NCBI GenBank assembly: GCA_012514965.1
Contig: JAAYZH010000157.1
Location: 1-18,038 of the forward strand
Source of the DNA: Clostridiaceae bacterium
GTDB taxonomy: Bacteria > Bacillota > Clostridia > Saccharofermentanales > Fastidiosipilaceae
Direction: 5' to 3'
DNA: 18,038 nt
Part shown: positions 6,700 to 14,309 of the stretch, in pieces
Numbering within the stretch: position 1 is the stretch's first letter
Layout of the letters: each line of letters starts with the position of its first letter
Notes under the pieces: model-generated
What the model was told of the DNA's origin: nothing
Seen by the model: the letters and a program-made list of their open reading frames with translations, nothing else
Database searches by the model: none
Made by a program: the position numbers and the translations under genes

Positions 6700-7389
6700 T
6701 TATGGATGCTGCCCAGCCCGGACAGTGTTTTCGCCTGTGACTAACTCCGCCGTTGCCAGCATATCTGTCACAAGCTCAGAAATCAGGAGATGTCCGGTCG
6801 TATTCGGATGTACGCGGTCACCGGCAATCGTCATATAGTGGCGCCGGGCAAGCAACTGGTCGAAGGCCGCTTGGGTGTCGACAAGCCACACACGCTCATT
6901 CTCCTCAGCCACGGCGCGGCAGACAGCTGCGTATTCATCCGTCATCGACCGCATAGGATCATCTGCGTGCAGCTCCAGGAAGAAGGGCGTCAAGAGCAAG
7001 ATCGCTTTGACCTCAGGCAGTGTCGAAGCGATCAACGTGCGCAGATTCGCGGCATATTCATCCACGGTGACCTGATCCTTGCGGCCCGGACAGTCGAATT
7101 CCCGCCAGACGTCGTTGATTCCGATCAGAATCGAGACGACAGACGGCTTGTGTGCCAGGACATCGCTTTCCCACCGCGCCAGCAGATCGCGTGTGGTATT
7201 GCCGGAGGTCCCGAGATTCAGTACTTCGACATGCAGTTGCGGAAATCGCAGAGCCAGTTGCGCATTGACCAGCAACGGGTAGCCGTGGCCAAGGCCAAAG
7301 GCGAGCCCCTGCCCCACGGGCCTGGCCCGGTCCACATCTGTCACAGAATCCCCGATAAACAGCAACTTATCATGAGTTTCCAGCAGCAT
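6700..7389 (-). CDS. SGNH/GDSL-family hydrolase (esterase/lipase-like)
   Basis: A 229-residue SGNH hydrolase. The catalytic Ser15 lies in FIGDSVTD (block I), the oxyanion Gly in NLGTSGNTTRD (block II), the Asn in GINDVW (block III), and Asp191/His194 in DRVHPN (block V). There is no signal peptide, so it is probably cytoplasmic. Relatives are acyl esterases, rhamnogalacturonan acetylesterase-like enzymes and lysophospholipases; the substrate is unknown. AAGGAGG lies 5 nt before the ATG and overlaps the region of the lepA stop, only 10 bp away, so translation is probably coupled to lepA. Confidence 0.9.
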   Translation of the reverse strand: MLLETHDKLLFIGDSVTDVDRARPVGQGLAFGLGHGYPLLVNAQLALRFPQLHVEVLNLGTSGNTTRDLLARWESDVLAHKPSVVSILIGINDVWREFDCPGRKDQVTVDEYAANLRTLIASTLPEVKAILLLTPFFLELHADDPMRSMTDEYAAVCRAVAEENERVWLVDTQAAFDQLLARRHYMTIAGDRVHPNTTGHLLISELVTDMLATAELVTGENTVRAGQHP

Positions 7390-7399
7390 GGCAGCCTCC

Positions 7400-9211
7400 T
7401 TATTCGTCCAGTTTCAGGACGCTCATGAAGGCCTCCTGCGGGATCTCTACGTTACCCACCTGGCGCATGCGTTTTTTGCCTTCTTTCTGCTTCTCAAGCA
7501 GTTTCTTCTTGCGGGTGATGTCGCCGCCGTAGCATTTGGCCAAAACGTCCTTACGGAACGCTCGAACGGTCTCACGGGCAATGATCTTCCCGCCGATGGC
7601 GGCCTGGATAGGAATCTCAAACTGGTGGCGCGGGATCACGTCCTTGAGCTTCTCGGTCATCTTGCGGCCTCGGGAATACGCAGATTCCTCGTGAACGATG
7701 AACGAGAGAGCGTCGACGACTTCGCCATTGATCATGATGTCGAGCTTGATCAGTTTGGCTGGCTGATAATGCGAAAATACGTAGTCGAGCGAGGCGTAGC
7801 CGCGGGTACGTGACTTGAGAACATCAAAAAAGTTATAAATAATCTCATTCAGCGGCATTTCGTAATGGAGTTCCACAAGCGTCTTGTCGAGGTATTCCAT
7901 GTTGATGTAGGTGCCGCGGCGCTCCTGGCAAAGCTCCATAATGCTGCCGACGTAGTCCTTCGGCGTCATAATGCTCGCCTTGACCATGGGCTCTTCCATG
8001 TAGTCGATCATGGCCGGATCCGGAAGATTCGTCGGGTTGGACATCTCGGCCATTTTGCCATTCGTCATATACACGTGGTAGACGACGGACGGAGCTGTGG
8101 AGATCAGATCAAGATCGAATTCGCGCTCCAGTCGCTCCTGGATGATCTCATAATGCAGCAGCCCGAGGAAGCCGCAGCGGAAGCCGAAGCCCAGCGCCAG
8201 GGAGGTCTCGGGTTCGAAGGACAAAGAAGCGTCATTGATCTGCAGGCGTTCGAGTGCGTCTTTCAGATCACCGTAGCGGGCACTGTCGATCGGGTACATG
8301 CCGCAAAAGACCATCTGCTGCGCTTTTTTGTAGCCGGGCAGGGGCTGGGTGGCTTTGCGATTCGCAAGCGTAATGGTATCGCCGACTTCTGTATCACGGA
8401 CATTCTTCATCGAGGCAATCAGGTAGCCTACATCCCCGCTCTGCAGCACCTCCTGCGGCAGGAGCATGCCGGCACGGAAATCACCGACTTCTGTGACGAT
8501 AAATTCAGCCTGTGTATGCAACATGTGGATGCGGTCGCCGGCTTTGACCTCGCCGTCACGCACACGAATATGCACGACAACGCCGCGGTAGGCATCGTAC
8601 TTGGCATCGAAGATCAGGGCGCGGAGCGGCCCGTCCTCATCGCCTTCCGGCGGCGGCAGGTATTGCACGATTTTTTCTAGGACTTCATCGATGTTGAGAT
8701 CTGCTTTGGCCGAGATAAACGGCGCCATAGAAGCATCGATGCCGATGACTTCCTCGATCTCGTCACGCACGCGCTCGGGCTCGGCAGAAGGCAAATCAAT
8801 CTTGTTAATGACCGGCAAGACCTCGAGATTCATCTCGACTGCCTGGTAGACATTGGCCAAAGTCTGCGCCTCTATACCTTGAGAGGCATCGACCACCAGA
8901 ACCGCGCCTTCCCCGGCGGCCAGCGAACGGGAGACTTCATAGCTGAAGTCCACATGGCCCGGTGTGTCGATGAGATTGAGCTCATAAATCCGGCCGTCTT
9001 TGGCCTTGTAAATCATCTTCGTGGCCTGGGCCTTGATGGTAATTCCGCGCTCGCGCTCGATGTCCATGTTGTCCAGGACCTGTGACTGCATTTCGCGCTG
9101 GGTCAGGACACCGGTATGCTCTATCAAACGATCCGCCAGGGTAGACTTACCGTGGTCGACATGCGCGATGATGCTGAAGTTTCGAATTAGTTTTTGTCTG
9201 TCTGAAGACAA
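7400..9211 (-). CDS. lepA: Elongation factor 4 (LepA), ribosome-associated GTPase
   Basis: A 603-residue translational GTPase that acts on stalled or mis-translocated ribosomes and in initiation. The G1 motif AHVDHGKST (16-24), switch region RGITIKAQ, G3 DTPGH (82-86) and G4 NKID (136-139) are intact. The LepA-specific C-terminal domain is present, with [21 protein letters not shown] cut short here as [16 protein letters not shown] and ending VPQEAF-like ([10 protein letters not shown]). The start is TTG at 9211, supported by GGAGG 6 nt upstream. The stop is 10 bp before the SGNH start. The gene follows signal peptidase I by 36 bp; in E. coli the order is lepA then lepB, here it is reversed. 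Confidence 0.97.
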   Translation of the reverse strand: MSSDRQKLIRNFSIIAHVDHGKSTLADRLIEHTGVLTQREMQSQVLDNMDIERERGITIKAQATKMIYKAKDGRIYELNLIDTPGHVDFSYEVSRSLAAGEGAVLVVDASQGIEAQTLANVYQAVEMNLEVLPVINKIDLPSAEPERVRDEIEEVIGIDASMAPFISAKADLNIDEVLEKIVQYLPPPEGDEDGPLRALIFDAKYDAYRGVVVHIRVRDGEVKAGDRIHMLHTQAEFIVTEVGDFRAGMLLPQEVLQSGDVGYLIASMKNVRDTEVGDTITLANRKATQPLPGYKKAQQMVFCGMYPIDSARYGDLKDALERLQINDASLSFEPETSLALGFGFRCGFLGLLHYEIIQERLEREFDLDLISTAPSVVYHVYMTNGKMAEMSNPTNLPDPAMIDYMEEPMVKASIMTPKDYVGSIMELCQERRGTYINMEYLDKTLVELHYEMPLNEIIYNFFDVLKSRTRGYASLDYVFSHYQPAKLIKLDIMINGEVVDALSFIVHEESAYSRGRKMTEKLKDVIPRHQFEIPIQAAIGGKIIARETVRAFRKDVLAKCYGGDITRKKKLLEKQKEGKKRMRQVGNVEIPQEAFMSVLKLDE

Positions 9212-9215
9212 GAGA

Positions 9216-9222
9216 CACCTCC
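9216..9222 (-). promoter_or_regulatory. Ribosome binding site supporting the TTG start of lepA
   Basis: GGAGGTG on the minus strand, with GGAGG 6 nt before the TTG at 9211. The next downstream in-frame ATG would cut into the G-domain, so the TTG start is preferred. Confidence 0.75.
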
Positions 9223-9247
9223 AAGTAGAATCAATTGCGCTTTAACC

Positions 9248-10072
9248 TTAAGGGGTGCCAAAGCGGGAAAACGGGAAAATCCGCACGAGCACCTGTCCTT
9301 CGACAGCGCGCAGGGGCACGTAGCCAAAAACACGGGAATCGGCGCTAAAAGCGCGGTTGTCACCCATCACGAAAACATGCCCTTCCGGGACAATCTGCGG
9401 GCCGGACCAGCCGAGCGGAGCAGAAGTGAACGTATCTTCCGGCAGGTAGCTTTCGGTAAGGGGCTGCCCATCAATGTACACGACCCCATCAATAAAGTCT
9501 ATCGTATCGCCCGGGCGGCCGATCAAACGCTTGACCAGGGTCTCCCCGATTTTCGTTGAATCGATTTTGCCCGAATCAATCGTGATAATGCTGCCTCGAT
9601 CCGGCACTCCGAAGTGTACGCTGACCTTCTCGACCATCAGTTGCTCCGCGTTCAGCAGAGTAGGGGTCATAGAGTTCCCGACCACAGCGCTCCGCTGCAG
9701 GACAAACTGGCTGATCAGGATGCCAAGGATTACAGCGATAATGATGTATTTCATCCAATCCAAGACTTCGAGCAGGACATGAGACTTGTCATCCTGCGCG
9801 TAAATGTCTTCACGTGCAGGCAAGGGCCGATCGTTCTGGTGATCATCCGTGTCAGATGCGTCCTGCTGAGCATCTGCTGGCGGCGGGTCAGGTATGTAGT
9901 CCAGGTATTGAGGTGTTATGGATGGACGCTGCGCGCGCACCTCGGGCTTGGCCGAGGATTCACCCGCGCGGACACTGCGTTCTTCGAGTCTGCCGTCTTT
10001 ACCTGTCCCTTCTCTGTCAGCCTCAGCCCGTTCCTGGGCCTCGTCATCGCCGGGAAAATTGGACTTGATCAT
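9248..10072 (-). CDS. lepB: Type I signal peptidase with long acidic N-terminal extension
   Basis: The membrane protease that removes signal peptides from exported proteins. One transmembrane helix spans about 108-126 and is followed by the active site: Ser134 in VGNSMTPTL and Lys181 in LVKRLIGRPGD. Then come GDNR (237-240) and DSRVFG (245-250). Unusually, about 100 hydrophilic residues precede the membrane helix, rich in Asp, Glu, Pro and Gln, where Gram-positive enzymes usually have a short leader. Its topology (inside) and role are unknown. The ATG overlaps the aspS stop (ATGA), indicating translational coupling to AspRS. lepA follows. Confidence 0.95.
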   Translation of the reverse strand: MIKSNFPGDDEAQERAEADREGTGKDGRLEERSVRAGESSAKPEVRAQRPSITPQYLDYIPDPPPADAQQDASDTDDHQNDRPLPAREDIYAQDDKSHVLLEVLDWMKYIIIAVILGILISQFVLQRSAVVGNSMTPTLLNAEQLMVEKVSVHFGVPDRGSIITIDSGKIDSTKIGETLVKRLIGRPGDTIDFIDGVVYIDGQPLTESYLPEDTFTSAPLGWSGPQIVPEGHVFVMGDNRAFSADSRVFGYVPLRAVEGQVLVRIFPFSRFGTP

Positions 10073-11889
10073 TCGTTCTCCTTTGCCGCCTCCATAGAAG
10101 CGTCTTGGTCCGTACCGGAGGTCTCAATCAAGAGGCCGAGCTCATCGAGCTGCTTACGGGATACTTCACCCGGGGCCTGTGTCATAAGGTCGGCTGAAGT
10201 CTGCACCTTCGGGAAGGCGATCACTTCGCGGATATTGTCCAGGCCGGCCAAAAGCATAATCAGGCGATCCAGGCCGATTGCGAGGCCGCCGTGCGGGGGG
10301 ACGCCATAACTGAAGGCGTCGAGCAGGAAGGAGAAATTGGCGTAGGCCGCCTCCTCCGTGAAGCCCAGGAGCCCGAACATGCGGTTTTGCAGGTCCCGAT
10401 CGTGAATACGGATGCTGCCGCCTCCGAGCTCATAACCGTTCATGACAATGTCGTAGGCTTTGGCCCTGACCTGACCGGGATCTGTATCCAGCAGCGGGAT
10501 ATCCTCGTCCATCGGCATGGTGAAGGGGTGGTGCATAGCCGAGTAGCGGCCGGCATCCTCGTCCCATTCAAGCAACGGGAAGTCCGTAACCCACAGGAGC
10601 TTGTCTGTGGCAGGGTCAAAGAGGCCGCGTTTGGCAGCCACTTCGGCGCGCAAGTGACCAAGAGCATCGAGGACCACCCTGTTGTCAGGGTCAGCCACGA
10701 TCAGCAGGAGATCACCTTCGGCCGCGCCGCTGCGTTCAAGCAGGGCGTCGCGGCTCTCACTACCCACAAACTTCAGAATCGAGCCGCGCCATTCCTGGGC
10801 AGGTGCCAGCCAGGCCAGACCTTTCGCCTTGTACGTCTTCACGAATTCGCCGAGCTTGTCGATCTCCTTACGTGTCATGCTGCCGCCGCCCGGAACTGTG
10901 ATCAAACGAACCGAGCCGCCGCCGGCCAGAGCCTGGGCGAAGACCTGGAAGTCCATAGCCGCCGCGAGGTCTGAGATGTCGCAAAGTTCGAGGCCAAAGC
11001 GCAGGTCTGGCTTGTCGGAACCGTAGCGTTCCATCGCTTCTCGCCAAGTAAGGCGAAGGAAAGGCTCGTCTGGTGCTTGTCCCTTGATCTTGCGCAAGAG
11101 CTCGACCAGGTAGGTCTCAACCATAGTCATCACATCTTCGCGGTCGACGAAAGACATCTCGATGTCAATCTGGCTGAATTCAGGCTGGCGATCCGCACGC
11201 AGGTCTTCGTCACGGAAGCAGCGGGCAATCTGAAAATAGCGGTCGCAGCCGGCTGTCATCAGGAGCTGTTTGTACAGTTGGGGACTCTGAGGCAAGGCAA
11301 AGAAGCGGCCCTGGAAAACACGGCTCGGGACCAGATAGTCACGGGCACCCTCAGGCGTGCTCTTCCCCATCATGGGTGTTTCGATATCGAGAAAACCCTC
11401 GTCTTCAAAGAAGTGGCGGGTGAAGTTCGACACATCCGACCGCAGCTTGATGACGGCTTGCATGTCAGGGCGGCGCAAGTCAAGGTAGCGGTGCTGCAAA
11501 CGCAGGCTCTCCTTGACTTCGACTCCCTCCTCTATGTAGAAGGGCGGGGTTTTCGCCTCACTGAGAATACGCAGTTCCTGCAAGTGCAGTTCCCAGAGGC
11601 CGGTCGGCATCTCAGGGTTCGGGGCTTCGCGCAGGCGCAGCACACCGCGCGCGGCCAAAACATACTCTGAACGGACGCGGGCAGCCTTCTCGCGCACCTC
11701 CGCCGGTGAATCATCATCTGCTACAAGCTGCAGCAAGCCGCTGCGATCGCGCAGAGTAATGAAGATAAGACCGCCGAGATCTCGCTGTTTCTGGCACCAG
11801 CCCATCAGGGTCAGCTCCTGTCCGAGCATGGTCTCCGAGAGTTCCGCGGCCCGGCAGCTGCGTTTCAGCCCTTGTATTGTTTCAGCCAT
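10069..11889 (-). CDS. aspS: Aspartyl-tRNA synthetase, bacterial type
   Basis: A class II synthetase charging tRNA-Asp. Its 606 residues contain an N-terminal OB-fold anticodon domain (about 1-110), motif 1, the QSPQLYKQ substrate loop (201-208), motif 2 from RYFQIARCFRDEDLRADRQP, the bacterial GAD insertion (about 300-420) and motif 3 GLAIGLDRLIMLLAG. In the anticodon domain the sequence is QRDLGG, with Leu where non-discriminating AspRSs usually have His. This suggests a tRNA-Asp-specific enzyme, which is inference only. AAGGAG lies 7 nt before the ATG. It follows hisS by 71 bp and overlaps the signal peptidase gene by 4 bp. hisS-aspS pairing is common in Gram-positives. Confidence 0.97.
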   Translation of the reverse strand: MAETIQGLKRSCRAAELSETMLGQELTLMGWCQKQRDLGGLIFITLRDRSGLLQLVADDDSPAEVREKAARVRSEYVLAARGVLRLREAPNPEMPTGLWELHLQELRILSEAKTPPFYIEEGVEVKESLRLQHRYLDLRRPDMQAVIKLRSDVSNFTRHFFEDEGFLDIETPMMGKSTPEGARDYLVPSRVFQGRFFALPQSPQLYKQLLMTAGCDRYFQIARCFRDEDLRADRQPEFSQIDIEMSFVDREDVMTMVETYLVELLRKIKGQAPDEPFLRLTWREAMERYGSDKPDLRFGLELCDISDLAAAMDFQVFAQALAGGGSVRLITVPGGGSMTRKEIDKLGEFVKTYKAKGLAWLAPAQEWRGSILKFVGSESRDALLERSGAAEGDLLLIVADPDNRVVLDALGHLRAEVAAKRGLFDPATDKLLWVTDFPLLEWDEDAGRYSAMHHPFTMPMDEDIPLLDTDPGQVRAKAYDIVMNGYELGGGSIRIHDRDLQNRMFGLLGFTEEAAYANFSFLLDAFSYGVPPHGGLAIGLDRLIMLLAGLDNIREVIAFPKVQTSADLMTQAPGEVSRKQLDELGLLIETSGTDQDASMEAAKENE

Positions 11890-11960
11890 AAATTGCTCCT
11901 TTATGTACGTTCCAAATTTGTCGAAGCAGCGGAAGAGTCCGCCAGCTATACTGTTTTACG

Positions 11961-13238
11961 TTACTCCGTCTGGGCCAGGAAAAAGGCTTCCAGTGCGCCT
12001 GTGTCATGGATGGAGAATGTCTGCTGTTCTCTGTCTCTGTCGATCAGGCTTCTGACTTGAGCTTCCCCTGCCTCAAGCTCCGCGTCACCAAGCACCATCA
12101 CGTAACGAGCCCCGGACTTGCCGGCATACTTCATCTGCGCCTTAAGTGAACGTCCGCACAACTCGTATTGAGCCGCCACGCCTGCCTTGCGCAGGTTCTG
12201 GGCAATCATCTGGGCCTTCTGCCAAGCCGCGTCTCCCATACTGCCGATAAAGAGCTGCGCTGCCGGCCTGGGCTTGCGCAAGGCGCCCTGCGCCTCCATC
12301 TCCATCAAGAGACGCTCTTCGCCCATCGCGAAACCGATACCCGGCAGGCTCGGCCCACCCAGGGCCTCCACCAGGCCATCGTAACGGCCGCCGCCGCAAA
12401 TGGTCCCCTGTGTCCCAACGTTCTCTGAAACGAATTCAAAAACCGTCTTCGTGTAATAGTCCAGACCGCGAACAATACGCGGATCGATCGTGTACGGCAC
12501 CTCGAGGGCATCCAGTGAGCGCTTGAGGCCGCTGAAATGGGTCTGGCAGGCTTCGTCCAGGTGGTCAAGGATCAGAGGCGCTGAAGCTGTGACCCGCTGG
12601 CAGCCTTCATTCTTGCAGTCCAGGACCCGCATGGGATTGCGCTCGAGACGTCCCCGGCAATCTTCGCAAAGTTCTGCCTGATGCGGACGCAAGTAGTCCA
12701 GAAGGGCTTCCCGGTAAACCGCGCGGCAGTCCGGGCAGCCGATGTTATTAATATGCAGGTCAATCTTCTCCAGACCAAGGAGGCCAAAGTAGTGCCACAG
12801 CATGGCCAGGAGCTCCGCGTCGATACCCGGTCCTTCTGAGCCAAAGGCCTCTACACCCAGCTGGTGAAATTCACGGTAGCGGCCCTTCTGCACGTTCTCG
12901 TAGCGGAAGGCCGTGATCATGTAAAACAAGCGTTGCGGAAAAGGTTGTGAAGCCAGTCCATTCTGGACAAAGCTGCGTACCACGCCGGCTGTACCCTCTG
13001 GTCTCAAGGTAAGCGAACGCCCGGCGAGATCTTCGAAGGTGTACATCTCCTTCTGGACGATGTCGGTCGTGTCGCCTACGCCGCGCTGAAATACTTCGGT
13101 ATGCTCAAAGGTCGGAATTCTTATCTCTTCATAACCATATAAGTGGCATAAATCGGCAAATTGACGCTCGACCTGCTGCCAGGCCGCGGTAACTTCCGGT
13201 AATAGATCTTGTGTCCCCTTGGGGGCGCTGCTCTTCAT
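11961..13238 (-). CDS. hisS: Histidyl-tRNA synthetase
   Basis: A class II synthetase of about 425 residues. It begins APKGTQDLLP, motif 2 is at FRYENVQKGRYREFHQLGVE, the His-specific signatures are RGLDYYTKTVFEF and GGGRYDGL, and a C-terminal anticodon-binding domain starts near residue 325. The insertion domain carries six cysteines in CPDC (168, 171), CEDC (191, 194) and CKNEGC (208, 213), a likely zinc-binding arrangement. GAGGAGG lies 7 nt before the ATG at 13238; a GTG one codon earlier has poorer spacing. It is the first gene of the minus-strand block and probably drives aspS, lepB and lepA. Confidence 0.97.
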   Translation of the reverse strand: MKSSAPKGTQDLLPEVTAAWQQVERQFADLCHLYGYEEIRIPTFEHTEVFQRGVGDTTDIVQKEMYTFEDLAGRSLTLRPEGTAGVVRSFVQNGLASQPFPQRLFYMITAFRYENVQKGRYREFHQLGVEAFGSEGPGIDAELLAMLWHYFGLLGLEKIDLHINNIGCPDCRAVYREALLDYLRPHQAELCEDCRGRLERNPMRVLDCKNEGCQRVTASAPLILDHLDEACQTHFSGLKRSLDALEVPYTIDPRIVRGLDYYTKTVFEFVSENVGTQGTICGGGRYDGLVEALGGPSLPGIGFAMGEERLLMEMEAQGALRKPRPAAQLFIGSMGDAAWQKAQMIAQNLRKAGVAAQYELCGRSLKAQMKYAGKSGARYVMVLGDAELEAGEAQVRSLIDRDREQQTFSIHDTGALEAFFLAQTE

Positions 13239-13290
13239 CACGAGTCCTCCTCATGCACTTCCTCTATAAAGAAAGGCGTAGTTAGAATAG

Positions 13291-13296
13291 ATTATA
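13291..13296 (-). promoter_or_regulatory. Candidate -10 element for the hisS operon
   Basis: A perfect TATAAT on the minus strand, 52 bp before the hisS ATG. The sequence ATTATAAT (13291-13298) is itself palindromic, so the plus strand also has TATAAT. No strong -35 is seen at 17 bp on the minus strand (GTGATT). The location in a divergent gap supports a promoter. Confidence 0.45.
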
Positions 13297-13340
13297 ATAC
13301 AGCAGCAGACAAGAATCACGCAACTGCAGGCATCCTTGAC

Positions 13341-13380
13341 CGGTAAGACAAGCTGATACGGACAAAGTCCGCTTTTACCG
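13341..13380. promoter_or_regulatory. Nested inverted repeat in the hisS/exoA divergent gap
   Basis: CGGTAA (13341-13346) pairs with TTACCG (13375-13380). Inside, CGGAC (13359-13363) and GTCCG (13367-13371) form a tight hairpin with a 3-nt loop. It lies where an exoA promoter would be expected, so it could be an operator or a 5' RNA element. No T run follows. Confidence 0.4.
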
Positions 13381-13387
13381 CTACAAT
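13359..13387 (+). promoter_or_regulatory. Candidate exoA promoter
   Basis: CGGACA (13359-13364, four of six to TTGACA), a 17-bp spacer and TACAAT (13382-13387, five of six to TATAAT). It overlaps the inverted repeat at 13341-13380. The match is modest. Confidence 0.3.
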
Positions 13388-13452
13388 AACAGGTAATTTC
13401 ATGGCAATTTACTTGAAGAAAGGGCAGATTACCTCTGCGATTTACAACATTT

Positions 13453-14205
13453 ATGAAACGAATGATTTCCTGGAACGTAAACGGTATCCGCGCCATTTTG
13501 AAGAAGAACTTTATGGAGTTTTTTAACGAGATTGACGCTGATATCTTTGCTCTGCAAGAGACGAAAATCACTGCCGGCCTGCTGGAGCTCGACCTTCCCG
13601 GCTACCATCAGTATTGGAACTATGCCGAGAGGAAGGGGTATTCAGGGACTGCCATCTTCACGAAGGAAGAGCCTTTGGCCGTCTCTTATGGCATGGGGCT
13701 GCCGGAACATGACGATGAAGGCCGCGTAATCACGGCTGAATTCCCTGAATATTATTTTGTCACCGTCTACACTCCGAACTCCAAGGACGGATTGCTTCGT
13801 CTTGACTATCGCTGTGAGTGGGAGGATGCTTTCCGCGCTTATTTGACTGAGCTGGACAAAACCAAGCCTGTCATCGTCTGCGGAGACCTGAATGTAGCGC
13901 ATAACGAGATCGATTTGGCCAATCCTGAGAGCAACCATAAGAGCGCTGGCTTCAGTGACGAAGAGCGCGAGAAGTTCGGCTTGTTGCTTGACGCCGGGTT
14001 TACCGATACATTCCGTCACTTTTATCCTGACACACCGGAACGATACAGCTGGTGGTCCTACCGCACGCGTGCCCGTGAACGCAATGCCGGGTGGCGCATC
14101 GACTACTTCTGCACATCCAAACGTCTCGACGACAGACTTCTGCGGGCCGATATTCTTGATCAGATCGAAGGTTCCGACCACTGCCCGGTTCTGCTTGAGC
14201 TTTAG
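13453..14205 (+). CDS. exoA: Exodeoxyribonuclease III / AP endonuclease (ExoA, XthA family)
   Basis: A 250-residue Mg-dependent endonuclease/exonuclease/phosphatase-fold enzyme that cuts DNA at abasic sites and trims 3' ends in base-excision repair. The metal-binding Asn10 is in SWNVNGIR and Glu36 in ALQETKI. GYSGTAIF and DYRCEW are family motifs. The catalytic Asp145/Asn147 are in CGDLNVAHNEIDLANP, and the C-terminus ends with GSDHCPVLLEL (Asp242/His243). Neither the ATG at 13453 nor the one at 13462 has a clear ribosome binding site. It is divergent from hisS and followed 104 bp later by radA on the same strand, so both repair genes may share a transcript. Confidence 0.96.
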   Translation: MKRMISWNVNGIRAILKKNFMEFFNEIDADIFALQETKITAGLLELDLPGYHQYWNYAERKGYSGTAIFTKEEPLAVSYGMGLPEHDDEGRVITAEFPEYYFVTVYTPNSKDGLLRLDYRCEWEDAFRAYLTELDKTKPVIVCGDLNVAHNEIDLANPESNHKSAGFSDEEREKFGLLLDAGFTDTFRHFYPDTPERYSWWSYRTRARERNAGWRIDYFCTSKRLDDRLLRADILDQIEGSDHCPVLLEL

Positions 14206-14211
14206 CTCCCG

Positions 14212-14236
14212 GCACTTCCCGTGCGTCTCGAAGTGC
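14212..14236. other. Stem-loop between exoA and radA
   Basis: GCACTTC (14212-14218) pairs with GAAGTGC (14230-14236) around an 11-nt loop. No T run follows on either strand, so it does not qualify as an ordinary terminator. Confidence 0.4.
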
Positions 14237-14309
14237 GATCATAATCACGGTTACAGGCATTTGACCCAGGCGCGGCTTGCGCCCAAAATAGAAGAAAAAG
14301 GCGGTCAAC

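Noticed and set aside
13239..13452. T-box or other amino-acid riboswitch upstream of hisS
   Set aside because: No GGTGG-type T-box sequence and no antiterminator/terminator pair is visible in the 214 bp; the gap is also too short for a full T-box leader from the candidate -10.
13401..13526. 41-codon plus-strand frame (ATG at 13401) overlapping the exoA start
   Set aside because: Only a weak AGG precedes it, no homology is recognised, and half of it lies over exoA. Kept only as a possible leader in the findings, not as a gene.
13251..13571. 106-codon minus-strand frame over the exoA 5' end
   Set aside because: It overlaps exoA coding sequence and the hisS promoter and has no recognisable features.
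14268..14283. GGCGC/GCGCC hairpin before radA as a terminator for exoA
   Set aside because: Followed by AAAA and not by T on the plus strand, and only five base pairs long.
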